The notes under the pieces are model-generated. The model was not told where the DNA came from, ran no database searches, and worked only from the letters and a program-made list of their open reading frames with translations. Positions 10,874 through 19,210 of a stretch of DNA of 64,000 nucleotides are shown in pieces (the first letter of the stretch is position 1; each line of letters begins with the position of its first letter). Both the position numbers and the translations under genes were made by a program. The DNA comes from Candidatus Marinarcus aquaticus (GTDB taxonomy: Bacteria; Campylobacterota; Campylobacteria; Campylobacterales; Arcobacteraceae): assembly GCF_004116335.1 (NCBI RefSeq), contig NZ_PDKN01000002.1:310001-374000 (forward strand), in the 5' to 3' direction.

Positions 10874-11196
10874 ATATTACTTTCTATTTCATTTTGTAAT
10901 CGATAATTGGGACGCCAATACCCTCTTCCACCTCGAAGACTTACACAATGGTATTCTGGAAACTTTTGTTTGTAGTAGTTGAGTCGCTCTTTGGTTGTTT
11001 TTCCTGTATCACAATAAAAAACAAAGATACTTCCTTTAGGGAACTCTCTCATTTCATAGGGATTATATGTGATGCTTTCAATGTTCTCTAAAGGTTTGAG
11101 GATGGTGTCAATTAAAACCACTTTAATATTGTGTTTTTCCAGCTCTAAACTGTATTTGTATAACTCTTCTTGAGTCCATTCATCTTTCGTAAACAT
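10870..11196 (-). CDS. Rhodanese-like protein
   Basis: A 108-residue single rhodanese-fold domain. The loop FVFYCDTGKTTKERL places a cysteine (C62) at the active-site position, followed by Gly and Thr as in sulfurtransferases (C-x-x-G-x-[ST]). The ending GGRGYWRPNY resembles the usual GG-x-x-W ending of the fold. A longer open frame extends to 11460, but it would run through the divergent receiver gene, so the start at ATG 11196 (MFTKDEW) is preferred. It overlaps the downstream flavoprotein by four bases (ATGA), indicating an operon. The sulfur acceptor is unknown. Confidence 0.75.
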   Translation of the reverse strand: MFTKDEWTQEELYKYSLELEKHNIKVVLIDTILKPLENIESITYNPYEMREFPKGSIFVFYCDTGKTTKERLNYYKQKFPEYHCVSLRGGRGYWRPNYRLQNEIESNI

Positions 11197-11287
11197 AGCA
11201 CATTTATACCATACTTTTCGTAAAATGTTTATTTCTTTTAATCTTTTTTGGGTAAAATAAGATATAAAAATAAGAGAAGGTTTGTTT

Positions 11288-11650
11288 ATGAAAGTATTAG
11301 TAGCCGATGATTCAAAAATGGCACGAAAAATGCTGATTAAAATATTCTCTGACTGCCGTGAAGGGCAAGAAGATGAAATTTTACAAGCACAAAACGGGGA
11401 AGAAGCCGTTAATTTATACAAGGAGAATACTTTTGATGTGGTTTTCTTAGATTTGACCATGCCAATTATGGATGGCTTTCATGCACTTAAATTGATTAAA
11501 GAGTTTGATTCCAATGCAAAAGTGATTGTAGTTTCTGCTGATATCCAACAAGGTTCAATGAGCCAAGTACGAGAAGATGGTGCGATTGATTTTGTGAAAA
11601 AACCAATCAGTGATGTAAAAATGAAACAAATATTAGAAAAAATCAAATAA
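11288..11650 (+). CDS. Single-domain response regulator (CheY-like)
   Basis: A 120-residue stand-alone receiver. The acidic pair is D7/D8, the phosphoacceptor is D55 (VVFLDLTMPIMDG), the switch Ser is S83 and the conserved Lys is K105 (FVKKPI), so all catalytic positions are intact. There is no output domain; it must act by binding another protein, such as the flagellar motor or the adjacent kinase. AAGAGAAGG lies 7 bases before the ATG at 11288; a TTG six bases earlier is less likely. It heads a three-gene operon with a CheC-type phosphatase and a histidine kinase. Confidence 0.92.
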   Translation: MKVLVADDSKMARKMLIKIFSDCREGQEDEILQAQNGEEAVNLYKENTFDVVFLDLTMPIMDGFHALKLIKEFDSNAKVIVVSADIQQGSMSQVREDGAIDFVKKPISDVKMKQILEKIK

Positions 11651-11662
11651 AAGAAACAGAAC

Positions 11663-12280
11663 ATGCAATCAGAAATTTTAAGTGAAGACCAACAAGACTG
11701 TTTACAAGAGTTAATTAATATTGCCTATGGTTCAGGAACAGCAGCAATTTCTGAGATTTTAGATGCATTTGCAACACTCTCTATCCCAAAGATTAATATC
11801 ATTGAAACCAAATATCTTAAAGAGCATTTAGAAAATCAAGTACAAGTGGGGATGCCACAATATCTTGCAACACAACTGATTAATGGAAAATTTTCAAGTG
11901 AGAATCTTTTTATTATTGATGAAGATTCAAGTAAAAATCTTGCGCATGAATTTGGCTTAGAAGATGAAGAATTGGACGATCAAAATGAGATCAGTGATGT
12001 GATTTTAGAGATTACCAATATTCTCTCCTCTTCAACCATCAGCAAATTTGCTGAAGAGATGGAAATAGAGGTCTCTTTTTCACCACCATCAGTGAAACTG
12101 TTAAACTCTTTAGATGAGATGGACAGTAATTTCATTGATAAATATCAACAAGTGATTATTATCTCAACGATTTTACAGTTTGAAAACCAAAATATTCGTG
12201 GAGAATTGTTGATTTTAACGACCGATGATACAATTGAATTCATCAAAGAACTTCTGGATAAAATTTTAGACGAGTTGTAA
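11663..12280 (+). CDS. CheC-family CheY-P phosphatase
   Basis: A 205-residue protein with the duplicated CheC fold. Each half contains a full active-site signature D-x3-E-x2-N-x22-P: D12/E16/N19/P42 in the first half, and D112/E116/N119/P142 in the second. CheC/CheX/FliY enzymes dephosphorylate response-regulator aspartates. With both sites intact, phosphatase activity is expected, as in two-site CheC proteins. Its likely substrate is the single-domain receiver encoded 12 bases upstream. The stop overlaps the histidine kinase start (TAATG), so the three are coupled. No CheD gene is seen nearby. Confidence 0.85.
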   Translation: MQSEILSEDQQDCLQELINIAYGSGTAAISEILDAFATLSIPKINIIETKYLKEHLENQVQVGMPQYLATQLINGKFSSENLFIIDEDSSKNLAHEFGLEDEELDDQNEISDVILEITNILSSSTISKFAEEMEIEVSFSPPSVKLLNSLDEMDSNFIDKYQQVIIISTILQFENQNIRGELLILTTDDTIEFIKELLDKILDEL

Positions 12281-13824
12281 TGGATTATTTAGATAAGACC
12301 AGTTTGATATGTGATACAGTTGATAACGGAATTATACTTCTAAATGAAGATTTAGAAGTGCTATTTTGGAATCGTTGGTTGGAGACTCGTACTAACATCT
12401 CTCTTGACGAGATTCTCAATAAAAATATTTTAGACATTTTTCCTGATATTAATAAAAATAAGCTCAAACGGAAGATTAAAGCAGCTTTAACACTCAACTC
12501 TCCTACTTTTTACACCACTGAAGTAAATGAATCTTTTTTTAATATTGAGTATAAAAATAAGATCACTGATCGTGTTTTTTATAACATGCAACAAAATGTT
12601 ACGGTCACCCCTTATGATGTACAAAAAAAGCTTGTAATCATCTACGTATACGACAGTACAATGCTTCGAGAAACCAATTTTAAACTCTCCCGAGCCAAAC
12701 AAAATCTTGAAGTGGAACATCAAAAAGTTTTACAAATCAAAGGACAACTTGAAGAGTCCATTGAGGAGTTTGAGTTTCTTTTGAATGCCACTATGGAAGC
12801 GATTGTTATTTTTAATGAAAACAATCAATCGGTGAATATCAATGATGTTGGGGTTGAGCTGTTTGGACTAAACTCAAAAGAAGAAGGCTTACAAAAAGAT
12901 ATCGTTTATTTCTTTGAAAGTGCAAGTTTAAATTTAAACAATGCAGCTGCAACCTTTGAAGCAACGATGCGTTTGAAAAACGGTTCTACTTTTCCTGCGT
13001 TGGTAAAGTTAAAAGAGGCCGATTTTAAAGAACGGCACTATAAAATTCTAACCATTGTTGATTTAACGGAGTTAAAGTATCGTGACCGACTCATTTCTGA
13101 ACAAGCCAAAATGGCTGCCATGGGAGAGATGATAGGAAACATTGCGCATCAATGGCGTCAACCTTTAAGTGCGATTACTACTGCAGCAAGTGGCGCAAAA
13201 TTGCAAAAAGAGTTTAATATGCTCACCGATGAGTTGTTTAATGAGTGTTTAGATGGTATTGTAAGAAACTCCATGCACCTTTCTCAGACAATCAATGACT
13301 TCAGAGACTTTATTTCAGGAGATAAAGATATTGTAGAGTTTGATTTAGAAGAGAATATACGAAAAAATATATCTATTGTAGAAAGTATGCTTAAACATCA
13401 TAAAGTTGAAGTGCATATTGAGGCTAAATCTTCTTTGAAAATTCATAACTATAAAAATGAGCTAACACAAGCCTTTTTAAATCTGATTGACAATGCAAAA
13501 GATGCTTTGATACAACATAATATCAAAGAGAAATATATTTTTATAAAAATTTATCAAGAGGGTTCTAATGCCATTATAAAAGTGACGGATAATGCCAAAG
13601 GAATTCCAACAAATATTATGAAAAAGGTGTTTGAACCTTACTTTACGACCAAACACCAAAGTCAAGGAACGGGCTTGGGACTTTATATGACGCATCAAAT
13701 TATAGAGAAGAGCATGCAAGGCAGTATTGAAGTTCAAAACACAACGTTTGATTATCATGAACACACCTTCACAGGTGCCACTTTTACTATCACTCTGCCA
13801 ATCATGACTAAAGAGCTCTATTAA
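12280..13824 (+). CDS. Soluble PAS-PAS sensor histidine kinase
   Basis: 514 residues without a membrane segment. Two PAS-like domains (about 8-130 and 165-275) are separated by a coiled-coil helix. They are followed by a dimerisation domain whose H-box is NIAHQWRQPL with phospho-His at H290, then a HATPase_c domain with N-box (LIDNAKDAL), G1 (DNAKGIP) and G2 (GTGLGLYM). It is cytoplasmic and probably senses a small ligand or redox state through PAS. Being the third gene of an operon with a receiver and a CheC phosphatase, it likely phosphorylates that receiver. The start ATG overlaps the previous stop. Confidence 0.9.
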   Translation: MDYLDKTSLICDTVDNGIILLNEDLEVLFWNRWLETRTNISLDEILNKNILDIFPDINKNKLKRKIKAALTLNSPTFYTTEVNESFFNIEYKNKITDRVFYNMQQNVTVTPYDVQKKLVIIYVYDSTMLRETNFKLSRAKQNLEVEHQKVLQIKGQLEESIEEFEFLLNATMEAIVIFNENNQSVNINDVGVELFGLNSKEEGLQKDIVYFFESASLNLNNAAATFEATMRLKNGSTFPALVKLKEADFKERHYKILTIVDLTELKYRDRLISEQAKMAAMGEMIGNIAHQWRQPLSAITTAASGAKLQKEFNMLTDELFNECLDGIVRNSMHLSQTINDFRDFISGDKDIVEFDLEENIRKNISIVESMLKHHKVEVHIEAKSSLKIHNYKNELTQAFLNLIDNAKDALIQHNIKEKYIFIKIYQEGSNAIIKVTDNAKGIPTNIMKKVFEPYFTTKHQSQGTGLGLYMTHQIIEKSMQGSIEVQNTTFDYHEHTFTGATFTITLPIMTKELY

Positions 13825-13848
13825 AGTTGATTGACATCGACTCAACTT
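13824..13848. promoter_or_regulatory. HAIR-like inverted repeat, putative HspR operator of cbpA-hspR
   Basis: The window has TAAAGTTGA (13822-13830) and its exact reverse complement TCAACTTTA (13842-13850). Read in the HAIR frame (CTTGAGT-N7-ACTCAAG, known for HspR), the site is GTTGATT-N7-ACTCAAC, with 5 of 7 and 6 of 7 matches. It covers the -35 hexamer of the cbpA promoter, and the hspR gene is the second gene of the operon. Autorepression is inferred from this arrangement and from known HspR systems. Confidence 0.72.
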
Positions 13849-13859
13849 TATGTTATAAT
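13831..13859 (+). promoter_or_regulatory. Consensus vegetative promoter of cbpA-hspR
   Basis: TTGACA at 13831-13836, a 17-base spacer, and TATAAT at 13854-13859 match the sigma-70 consensus perfectly. The start of cbpA is 40 bases downstream. Such a strong promoter suits a gene normally held down by a repressor. Confidence 0.85.
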
Positions 13860-13898
13860 GTGACTTTAAAAACGAATATTTTATTTTAGGATTAGTTT

Positions 13899-14777
13899 AT
13901 GGCAAAAAGTTTATATAAGACGCTTGAAGTCAGTGAAAGCGCAACACCGGATGAGATTAAAAAAGCATATCGAAAATTAGCAAGAAAGTATCATCCTGAT
14001 GTCAATAAAGAGAAAGATGCTGAGGATAAATTTAAAGAGATCAATGCAGCATATGAAGTTTTAAGTGACCCTGAGAAGAAACAACAGTATGACCAATTTG
14101 GTGATCAAATGTTTGGTGGTCAAAACTTCCATGATTTTGCACGAAATCAAGGAAGCCATGTCGATTTAGATGAAATTCTTCGACAAATGTTTGGCGGTGG
14201 GGCTGGATTTGGTGGTGCCTCTTTTGGAGGAAACCCTTTTGGTGGAGGTTTTGGAGGTTCTGGCTTTGGAGCTCCTGATTTAGACATTTCAGCACAAATC
14301 ACCATACCGTTTGATGTGGCCGTCTTAGGTGGAAAACAACACATCTCTTTAAACAATGACAGTTTTGATATTAAAATCCCTGAAGGGGTTGAAGATGGTC
14401 AAAAAATCAGAGCCAAAGGGAAAGGTAAGAGTTATCAAGGTCAACGAGGAGATTTGATTATCAAAGTCAATGTGGCACAAAGTCCTGAGTATGAAAGAGA
14501 TGGTTCTACTTTAATAAAGAGCTTTGATATTCCTTTAAAAACTGCTTTGTTTGGAGATAAAGTACAAATTAAGACCATTCATAAAGAGTTGACGCTTAAA
14601 GTACCTGCAAACACTAAACAGAATCAAAAATTCAGAGTCAAAGAGTTGGGGGTTTTAAATCGTAAAACAGGTACCAAAGGGGATTTATACCTTAAAGCCA
14701 ATATTGTGTTACCAAAAATCGAAGATTTAGATGAAGAGCTTGTGCAACAACTGCAAGAGAAGTTACCAGGAGCATAA
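13899..14777 (+). CDS. cbpA: CbpA-type DnaJ-family co-chaperone
   Basis: A 292-residue J-domain protein. The J domain (about 4-68) holds the HPD motif (KYHPDVN) that stimulates DnaK ATPase. A Gly/Phe-rich linker (about 90-130) and the DnaJ C-terminal substrate-binding domains follow. The zinc-finger repeats of true DnaJ are absent, which makes this a class-B/CbpA protein; the zinc-containing DnaJ is encoded separately in the window (59727-60854). It is followed at once by hspR, the same order as in the Helicobacter heat-shock operon. It is controlled by a consensus promoter with a HAIR-like site and so is likely induced by heat. Confidence 0.92.
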   Translation: MAKSLYKTLEVSESATPDEIKKAYRKLARKYHPDVNKEKDAEDKFKEINAAYEVLSDPEKKQQYDQFGDQMFGGQNFHDFARNQGSHVDLDEILRQMFGGGAGFGGASFGGNPFGGGFGGSGFGAPDLDISAQITIPFDVAVLGGKQHISLNNDSFDIKIPEGVEDGQKIRAKGKGKSYQGQRGDLIIKVNVAQSPEYERDGSTLIKSFDIPLKTALFGDKVQIKTIHKELTLKVPANTKQNQKFRVKELGVLNRKTGTKGDLYLKANIVLPKIEDLDEELVQQLQEKLPGA

Positions 14778-14778
14778 G

Positions 14779-15159
14779 ATGGAAACAAAAGCGTACACTG
14801 AACCGGTTTATTTGATTTCAGCTGTAGCTGAGATTTTAAGTATTCATCCTCAAACTCTGCGACAATATGAACGAGAAGGTTTAATCAAACCCTCTCGAAC
14901 AAATGGTAAGATTCGTTTATATTCCCAAAAAGACATTGATCATATCAAAACCGTGTTGACACTCACACGTGAAATGGGTATTAACTTAGCTGGTGTGGAT
15001 TTGATTTTACAGCTCAATGAGCGCATTGAGAAGCTTGAAAGTGAGATTGAAGGCTACAAGGGTAAAATTAAAGATTTAAATCGTTTTGGCGTGGTACCAA
15101 GTTCAAAAGCGTTGGTGATTAAAAAAAGTTCTTATGATGTGGTGATTATTAAAGAGTAG
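14779..15159 (+). CDS. hspR: MerR-type heat-shock regulator HspR
   Basis: 126 residues: an N-terminal MerR winged HTH (YLISAVAEILSIHPQTLRQYEREG..., with R and Y in the typical positions), then a coiled-coil dimer helix (about 80-105) and a C-terminal tail rich in Lys. HspR represses chaperone operons by binding HAIR sequences, with DnaK or another chaperone as co-regulator. The start is ATG 14779 with AGGAG inside the cbpA end; a longer frame beginning at 14731 would overlap cbpA heavily and lacks such a site. Its own operon has a HAIR-like site, so negative autoregulation is expected. Confidence 0.93.
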   Translation: METKAYTEPVYLISAVAEILSIHPQTLRQYEREGLIKPSRTNGKIRLYSQKDIDHIKTVLTLTREMGINLAGVDLILQLNERIEKLESEIEGYKGKIKDLNRFGVVPSSKALVIKKSSYDVVIIKE

Positions 15160-15181
15160 AGTATGGACTCTGACTCTTTTT
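15151..15181. terminator. Bidirectional terminator between hspR and ftsZ
   Basis: A 12-bp stem with a one-base bulge (AAAGAGT plus AGAGT against ACTCT-g-ACTCTTT), a 4-base loop and a T run. It includes the hspR stop and reaches the ftsZ stop on the other strand. Confidence 0.75.
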
Positions 15182-16316
15182 ATTTAAGGTTGTACTTGAT
15201 CTCGTAGTGTCGCATCAATGGCGGTGTGTCGAGGTTGTTTTCGTTATTGTGTACAATATTCTCACTCTTTTCACTTTCATCACTCTCTTCTTCTTTTGAT
15301 AAGTGGTTCTGAGAAGCAAATCCTGTTGCTACAATCGTGATTTTAACTTCATCTTTTTCCAGTGTTGGGTCAGAAGTGGTACCAAAGATTACTTCGGCGT
15401 TAGAATCAATCGTATCATGGATGGTTTCCATAACGTTGTTGATGGCCAAGAGTGATACTTGTGGATGAATGTTAAAGTGGATCAACATCCCTTTTGCACC
15501 ACTTAATGACATCTTATCAAGCAGTGGAGAGTCAATGGCATGTTCTAGTGCTCTGTTGGCTGCATTTTCTCCTTTGGCTTTACCAATACCCATAAGTGCC
15601 ATACCTTTATGTTGCATGATGGTTTTAACATCAGCAAAGTCGGTATTAATATCAGAATTACCTGGATTTAAAATGACTTCACTCATACCATTAACGGCTT
15701 GAAATAGAATGTTGTCAATGATTTTAAAGGCATCTTTCATACCAATATTTTCATCAATGATTTCAAGTAATCGATCGTTTGGAATGACAATGATAGAGTC
15801 ACTCACTTTTTTAAGCTCTTCAAGTCCTAAGTTTGCGAGTCCTGCTCTTTTTTTCCCTTCCCATGCAAATGGTTTGGTTACAACTGAAACAGTGAGTGCG
15901 CCAATCTCTTTAGCTGCTTTTGCAATGATGGCAGCAGCACCTGTTCCTGTACCCCCACCAAGACCAGCAGCAATAAAGACAATATCCGATTTACCAATGG
16001 CACTTTTAATGTCTTCATAGCTCTCAATGGCTGCATCGCGCCCTACCTCAGGCTTCATTCCTGCACCCAATCCTTTGGTGAGTTTAAGTCCCAATTGGAT
16101 CTTTTTAGGTGCTTTAGAGATATGTAAAACTTGCAAGTCTGTATTGGCTGCAATGAGGTCGATCTTATGACTGCCTTCGTTGATCATATGGTCAACCATA
16201 TTACAACCACCACCTCCTACTCCAATGACAGAGATTTTTGCAACATTGTCAGAAAGTACTTGGTTGGGCATTTGCACAGTTATATCCTTCGCGTCAAATA
16301 AATTATCATTACTCAT
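15180..16316 (-). CDS. ftsZ: Cell division protein FtsZ
   Basis: The tubulin-like GTPase that forms the cytokinetic ring. The GTP-binding signature GGGTGTGAA lies in AAGLGGGTGTGAAAI, after the N-terminal VGGGGCNMVDHMI loop. The T7 catalytic loop is NTDFADVKTIM, with the aspartate that triggers GTP hydrolysis. A short acidic linker is followed by a C-terminal tail ending PPLMRHYEIKYNLK, the region that normally binds FtsA. 378 residues is normal. The ATG at 16316 overlaps the ftsA stop by one base (TAATG), so translation is coupled. It is the last gene of the arsC-recD2-ppiD-ftsA-ftsZ string. Confidence 0.98.
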   Translation of the reverse strand: MSNDNLFDAKDITVQMPNQVLSDNVAKISVIGVGGGGCNMVDHMINEGSHKIDLIAANTDLQVLHISKAPKKIQLGLKLTKGLGAGMKPEVGRDAAIESYEDIKSAIGKSDIVFIAAGLGGGTGTGAAAIIAKAAKEIGALTVSVVTKPFAWEGKKRAGLANLGLEELKKVSDSIIVIPNDRLLEIIDENIGMKDAFKIIDNILFQAVNGMSEVILNPGNSDINTDFADVKTIMQHKGMALMGIGKAKGENAANRALEHAIDSPLLDKMSLSGAKGMLIHFNIHPQVSLLAINNVMETIHDTIDSNAEVIFGTTSDPTLEKDEVKITIVATGFASQNHLSKEEESDESEKSENIVHNNENNLDTPPLMRHYEIKYNLK

Positions 16317-17683
16317 TAGAACCACTCCGCCACTTTGTTCCAGAATTTTGAAACACCTTTGGCTTTATCTTTTTTAGAAATTGTTGGTAATGCATCTGTT
16401 TGTTCTTCTTGTGAAGACACCGTTTGTGTTGGAGCCTGTTTTGCTTGTTCTTGTGCAGCTTTAGGCTGTTGAATCTCTTTTTTATATCGAAGTTGTTTGT
16501 TTGAGTCTAACTCATAGCTTGGATTGGGATCAAGTCCATAAAGAAGCAGTCCTACAATCGTTGACATGGTCGGGTCATCAAAACTCATGTAACCGTTTCG
16601 AATATTGACGGGATTGGAAATTTTTACAGGCATGTTATCAAAAATAAGTTCGGCAAGCTCTTTAATGCCTGGCAGTTGACTCATACCACCGGTGATGACA
16701 ATTCCTGCACCCAATGAGTCTGAGATACCGCTTTTTTTAATCCGCTCTTTAGCTAAGACTAAAATCTCTTCAACTCGTGCATGAATGATGGTTTGTACAG
16801 AGTCTAAAGGCATCTCTTTTGTGTTTTGTTCATCTCCAATGATGGGGATTTTAATCTTTTTAATGGTGCTTTCATCTTCATGTCCAGAAGCACTTCCACT
16901 GTGTAAGTTGGCATACTTCATCTTAATGGTTTCAGCTGCATTGGGTGGTGTTCTTAGCATAATAGAGAGGTCATTAGTGATATTCATAGACCCAACTGGC
17001 AAGAAGTCATTGTATACAATTGATTTGCCTTTAAAACAGACGATATCAGTCGTGCTTCCTCCGATATCTAAAATTGCAGCTCCAAATCGTTTTTGTTCTT
17101 CGTTTAATACAGCAATGGCAGAAGCATAACCGCTTAATACAAAGTTTTTAATCTCTAGATTTGAGCTTTTTAAAGCCGATTTGATGTTGGTCAGTGCAGT
17201 CTTTTTCGCTGTTACAATATAGACTGCAACTTCAAGTCGGGCTCCATTCATATTCAGTGGATTATCAATGAGTTGAGAGTCATCCACTTTATAATAAATA
17301 GGCAGTACATGCACCACATCATACTCAGGTACAATGGTGGCGTTATACAGTGCCATTTGTAAAACTTGATTGATTTCAGTTTGAGTGATTTGTCCATTTG
17401 GCACGTTCACACTTCCTGAACTTCTTACCCCTTTGGTGTATGCAGCAGAAATAGAGACATAAGTGGAGTCTATTTTACTTGCAGTACCTTCATCAACACT
17501 TTTAACAGCTTCTTTAATGGCTTCTGATGCTACTTCGATGTTGGTGATTAACCCTTTATTGATCCCTTCACTCTCTTCAACTTTAGCACCTAAAATATTT
17601 ATTTTATTGTTTAAATCATTTTGAGCTATTACTGCTGTTATACTAGACGAACCAATATCTATAGCTAAAATAGTATCACTCAA
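16316..17683 (-). CDS. ftsA: Cell division protein FtsA
   Basis: An actin-like ATPase that tethers FtsZ to the membrane. The phosphate-1 loop is LAIDIGSSSITAVI at the N-terminus, phosphate-2 is AILDIGGSTTDIV, and the adenosine motif is GIVITGGMSQLPGI. The C-terminus ends in a short amphipathic segment (VSKFWNKVAEWF) fitting the membrane-targeting helix. It has 455 residues, with a low-complexity Gln/Lys-rich linker near 390-440 that varies among relatives. The start codon is TTG, placed directly after the ppiD TAA, with AAAGGA about 8 bases before it. TTG may hold down FtsA relative to FtsZ. Confidence 0.96.
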   Translation of the reverse strand: MSDTILAIDIGSSSITAVIAQNDLNNKINILGAKVEESEGINKGLITNIEVASEAIKEAVKSVDEGTASKIDSTYVSISAAYTKGVRSSGSVNVPNGQITQTEINQVLQMALYNATIVPEYDVVHVLPIYYKVDDSQLIDNPLNMNGARLEVAVYIVTAKKTALTNIKSALKSSNLEIKNFVLSGYASAIAVLNEEQKRFGAAILDIGGSTTDIVCFKGKSIVYNDFLPVGSMNITNDLSIMLRTPPNAAETIKMKYANLHSGSASGHEDESTIKKIKIPIIGDEQNTKEMPLDSVQTIIHARVEEILVLAKERIKKSGISDSLGAGIVITGGMSQLPGIKELAELIFDNMPVKISNPVNIRNGYMSFDDPTMSTIVGLLLYGLDPNPSYELDSNKQLRYKKEIQQPKAAQEQAKQAPTQTVSSQEEQTDALPTISKKDKAKGVSKFWNKVAEWF

Positions 17684-19156
17684 TTATTTATCCTTTGATT
17701 CATCATTGACTGATGATTGAATTTCATATCTGTTCTCTAAATTACTGATTAAATTCGACATTAACTCACTGTTTTGTAAGTTTGATAAAGTAGATTCAAC
17801 CACCTCTTTTTTACTCGTATCAATCTCATTGAGTCGTGATTTATTGATTTTATATAACACAATTTTATTGTTTAATGTGATTGAACCTTTTACACTGTTG
17901 GCATTGAAAAGTTGATTTAAAAAGTCTGCTGCTTCATTTTGAGAAAGACCTGGCAGTTTATTCACCGATGTTCGGTTAACATAGCCAACATTTGAACCTT
18001 TGAAGTTTTCAAGCATTGCTTTTGCTTTTTGTGCAATTTGAATCTGTCGCTCTTGTGCAATGTATGCCTCTTTGGCTGCAGGTTTTGCCTCATTGTAGCT
18101 TAAAGGTTGTGGGTCGTTTTTACTGTTGACTTTTACAACGATGTATTCATTGTTGTATAAAAATGGTTTTAATACCTCTCCTGCAGGAGTTGTTTGAATC
18201 TCTTTGATATTTTCTACTGGATAGAGTAACTCATTTTCATATACCATTGAGGTTGCATCAAACTGTGCTTTTGCTTTTTTAAGGTCCAAATAGGTTTTTA
18301 GTGCCTCTTTTTTTGTCTCTTTGATTAAAATAGCATTGATGATGTCTGCTTTTGCCTCTTCAAGTGTTTTTATTTTTCCATCTTCATGTGTGAAGTCGGT
18401 TTTGAATTTTGAGTAGTATGTTGAAATCTCTTCATCTGAGATATCTTGTTTGATTAAAGGAATTACTTTTGTCTCTAATTCATAAGCAGTATCAGACATG
18501 TAGTTGTTTTTATTGGTTTCCCAATATTGCTTAAGTGCATCCTCTTTGACATCGATTTTGATTTCATTGGCATCAAGTACAGTCATGTTGATGTTATCTT
18601 CAATGAAAAGCAGTTTTCCAATGTTTTCAATCTCTTTGTCATTGGCTTGAACATTTAAAATTGACTCGATTTTATTTAAAAGAAGATTTCTTTTTAAAGA
18701 GTTTTCAAATTCAACAGGATTGGTTCTGTTTTGTGCGAGCACTTGTACGTAGGTATTTTTGTCAAATTTTCCATCTTTTTGGAATGCTTTATATTTGACA
18801 ACCTCTTTTGCGATGTCTTCATCAGTTACATCCAACCCAAGTTCATCTGCATATGAAAGAATAAGATTTTTTTGAATCACCAAGTTATATGCAGCATCAG
18901 AAAGATTAAACTGTTTTGCCATCTCTTGGTTAAACTGTCCACCTAACATTCGAGCATATTGCTCATAAAGGTTGCTGTACTCTCTTTGATATTCATCTAA
19001 AGAGATCTCTCGATCACCTACAACTGCAACTACACCTGATTTTTTACCGTAATCGTACGACCCCCATCCTACAAAACCTGCACCAATAAACGCAATCGTA
19101 CTGATCCAAATTGTAATTACTAACCATTTCTTGTGTCTTTGCATCCATGTAATCAT
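17684..19156 (-). CDS. ppiD: PpiD-like periplasmic chaperone / peptidyl-prolyl isomerase
   Basis: 490 residues with an N-terminal membrane anchor (about 10-32, WLVITIWISTIAFIGAGFVGW) and a SurA-N/PpiD-type chaperone domain (VVAVVGDREISLDEYQREY...). The parvulin domain expected around 225-370 is poorly conserved; I do not see a clear parvulin signature, so isomerase activity is doubtful. These proteins assist folding of outer-membrane and secreted proteins as they leave the translocon. It lies directly before ftsA without a gap, an order also known in Campylobacter. The 54-base gap to the preceding recD2 shows no terminator. Confidence 0.88.
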   Translation of the reverse strand: MITWMQRHKKWLVITIWISTIAFIGAGFVGWGSYDYGKKSGVVAVVGDREISLDEYQREYSNLYEQYARMLGGQFNQEMAKQFNLSDAAYNLVIQKNLILSYADELGLDVTDEDIAKEVVKYKAFQKDGKFDKNTYVQVLAQNRTNPVEFENSLKRNLLLNKIESILNVQANDKEIENIGKLLFIEDNINMTVLDANEIKIDVKEDALKQYWETNKNNYMSDTAYELETKVIPLIKQDISDEEISTYYSKFKTDFTHEDGKIKTLEEAKADIINAILIKETKKEALKTYLDLKKAKAQFDATSMVYENELLYPVENIKEIQTTPAGEVLKPFLYNNEYIVVKVNSKNDPQPLSYNEAKPAAKEAYIAQERQIQIAQKAKAMLENFKGSNVGYVNRTSVNKLPGLSQNEAADFLNQLFNANSVKGSITLNNKIVLYKINKSRLNEIDTSKKEVVESTLSNLQNSELMSNLISNLENRYEIQSSVNDESKDK

Positions 19157-19210
19157 AAAATATTGTCCTATAAATTTTTTGATTTATATTACAAAAAAGT
19201 AGCTTTTATA

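Noticed and set aside
11197-11460. N-terminal extension of the rhodanese-like protein
   Set aside because: It would run antisense through the receiver gene and the gene's own promoter region; the extension has no domain features.
14190-14280. G-rich repeats as a possible non-coding repeat array
   Set aside because: They encode the Gly/Phe linker of CbpA, in frame; the same is found in dnaJ at about 59.96 kb.
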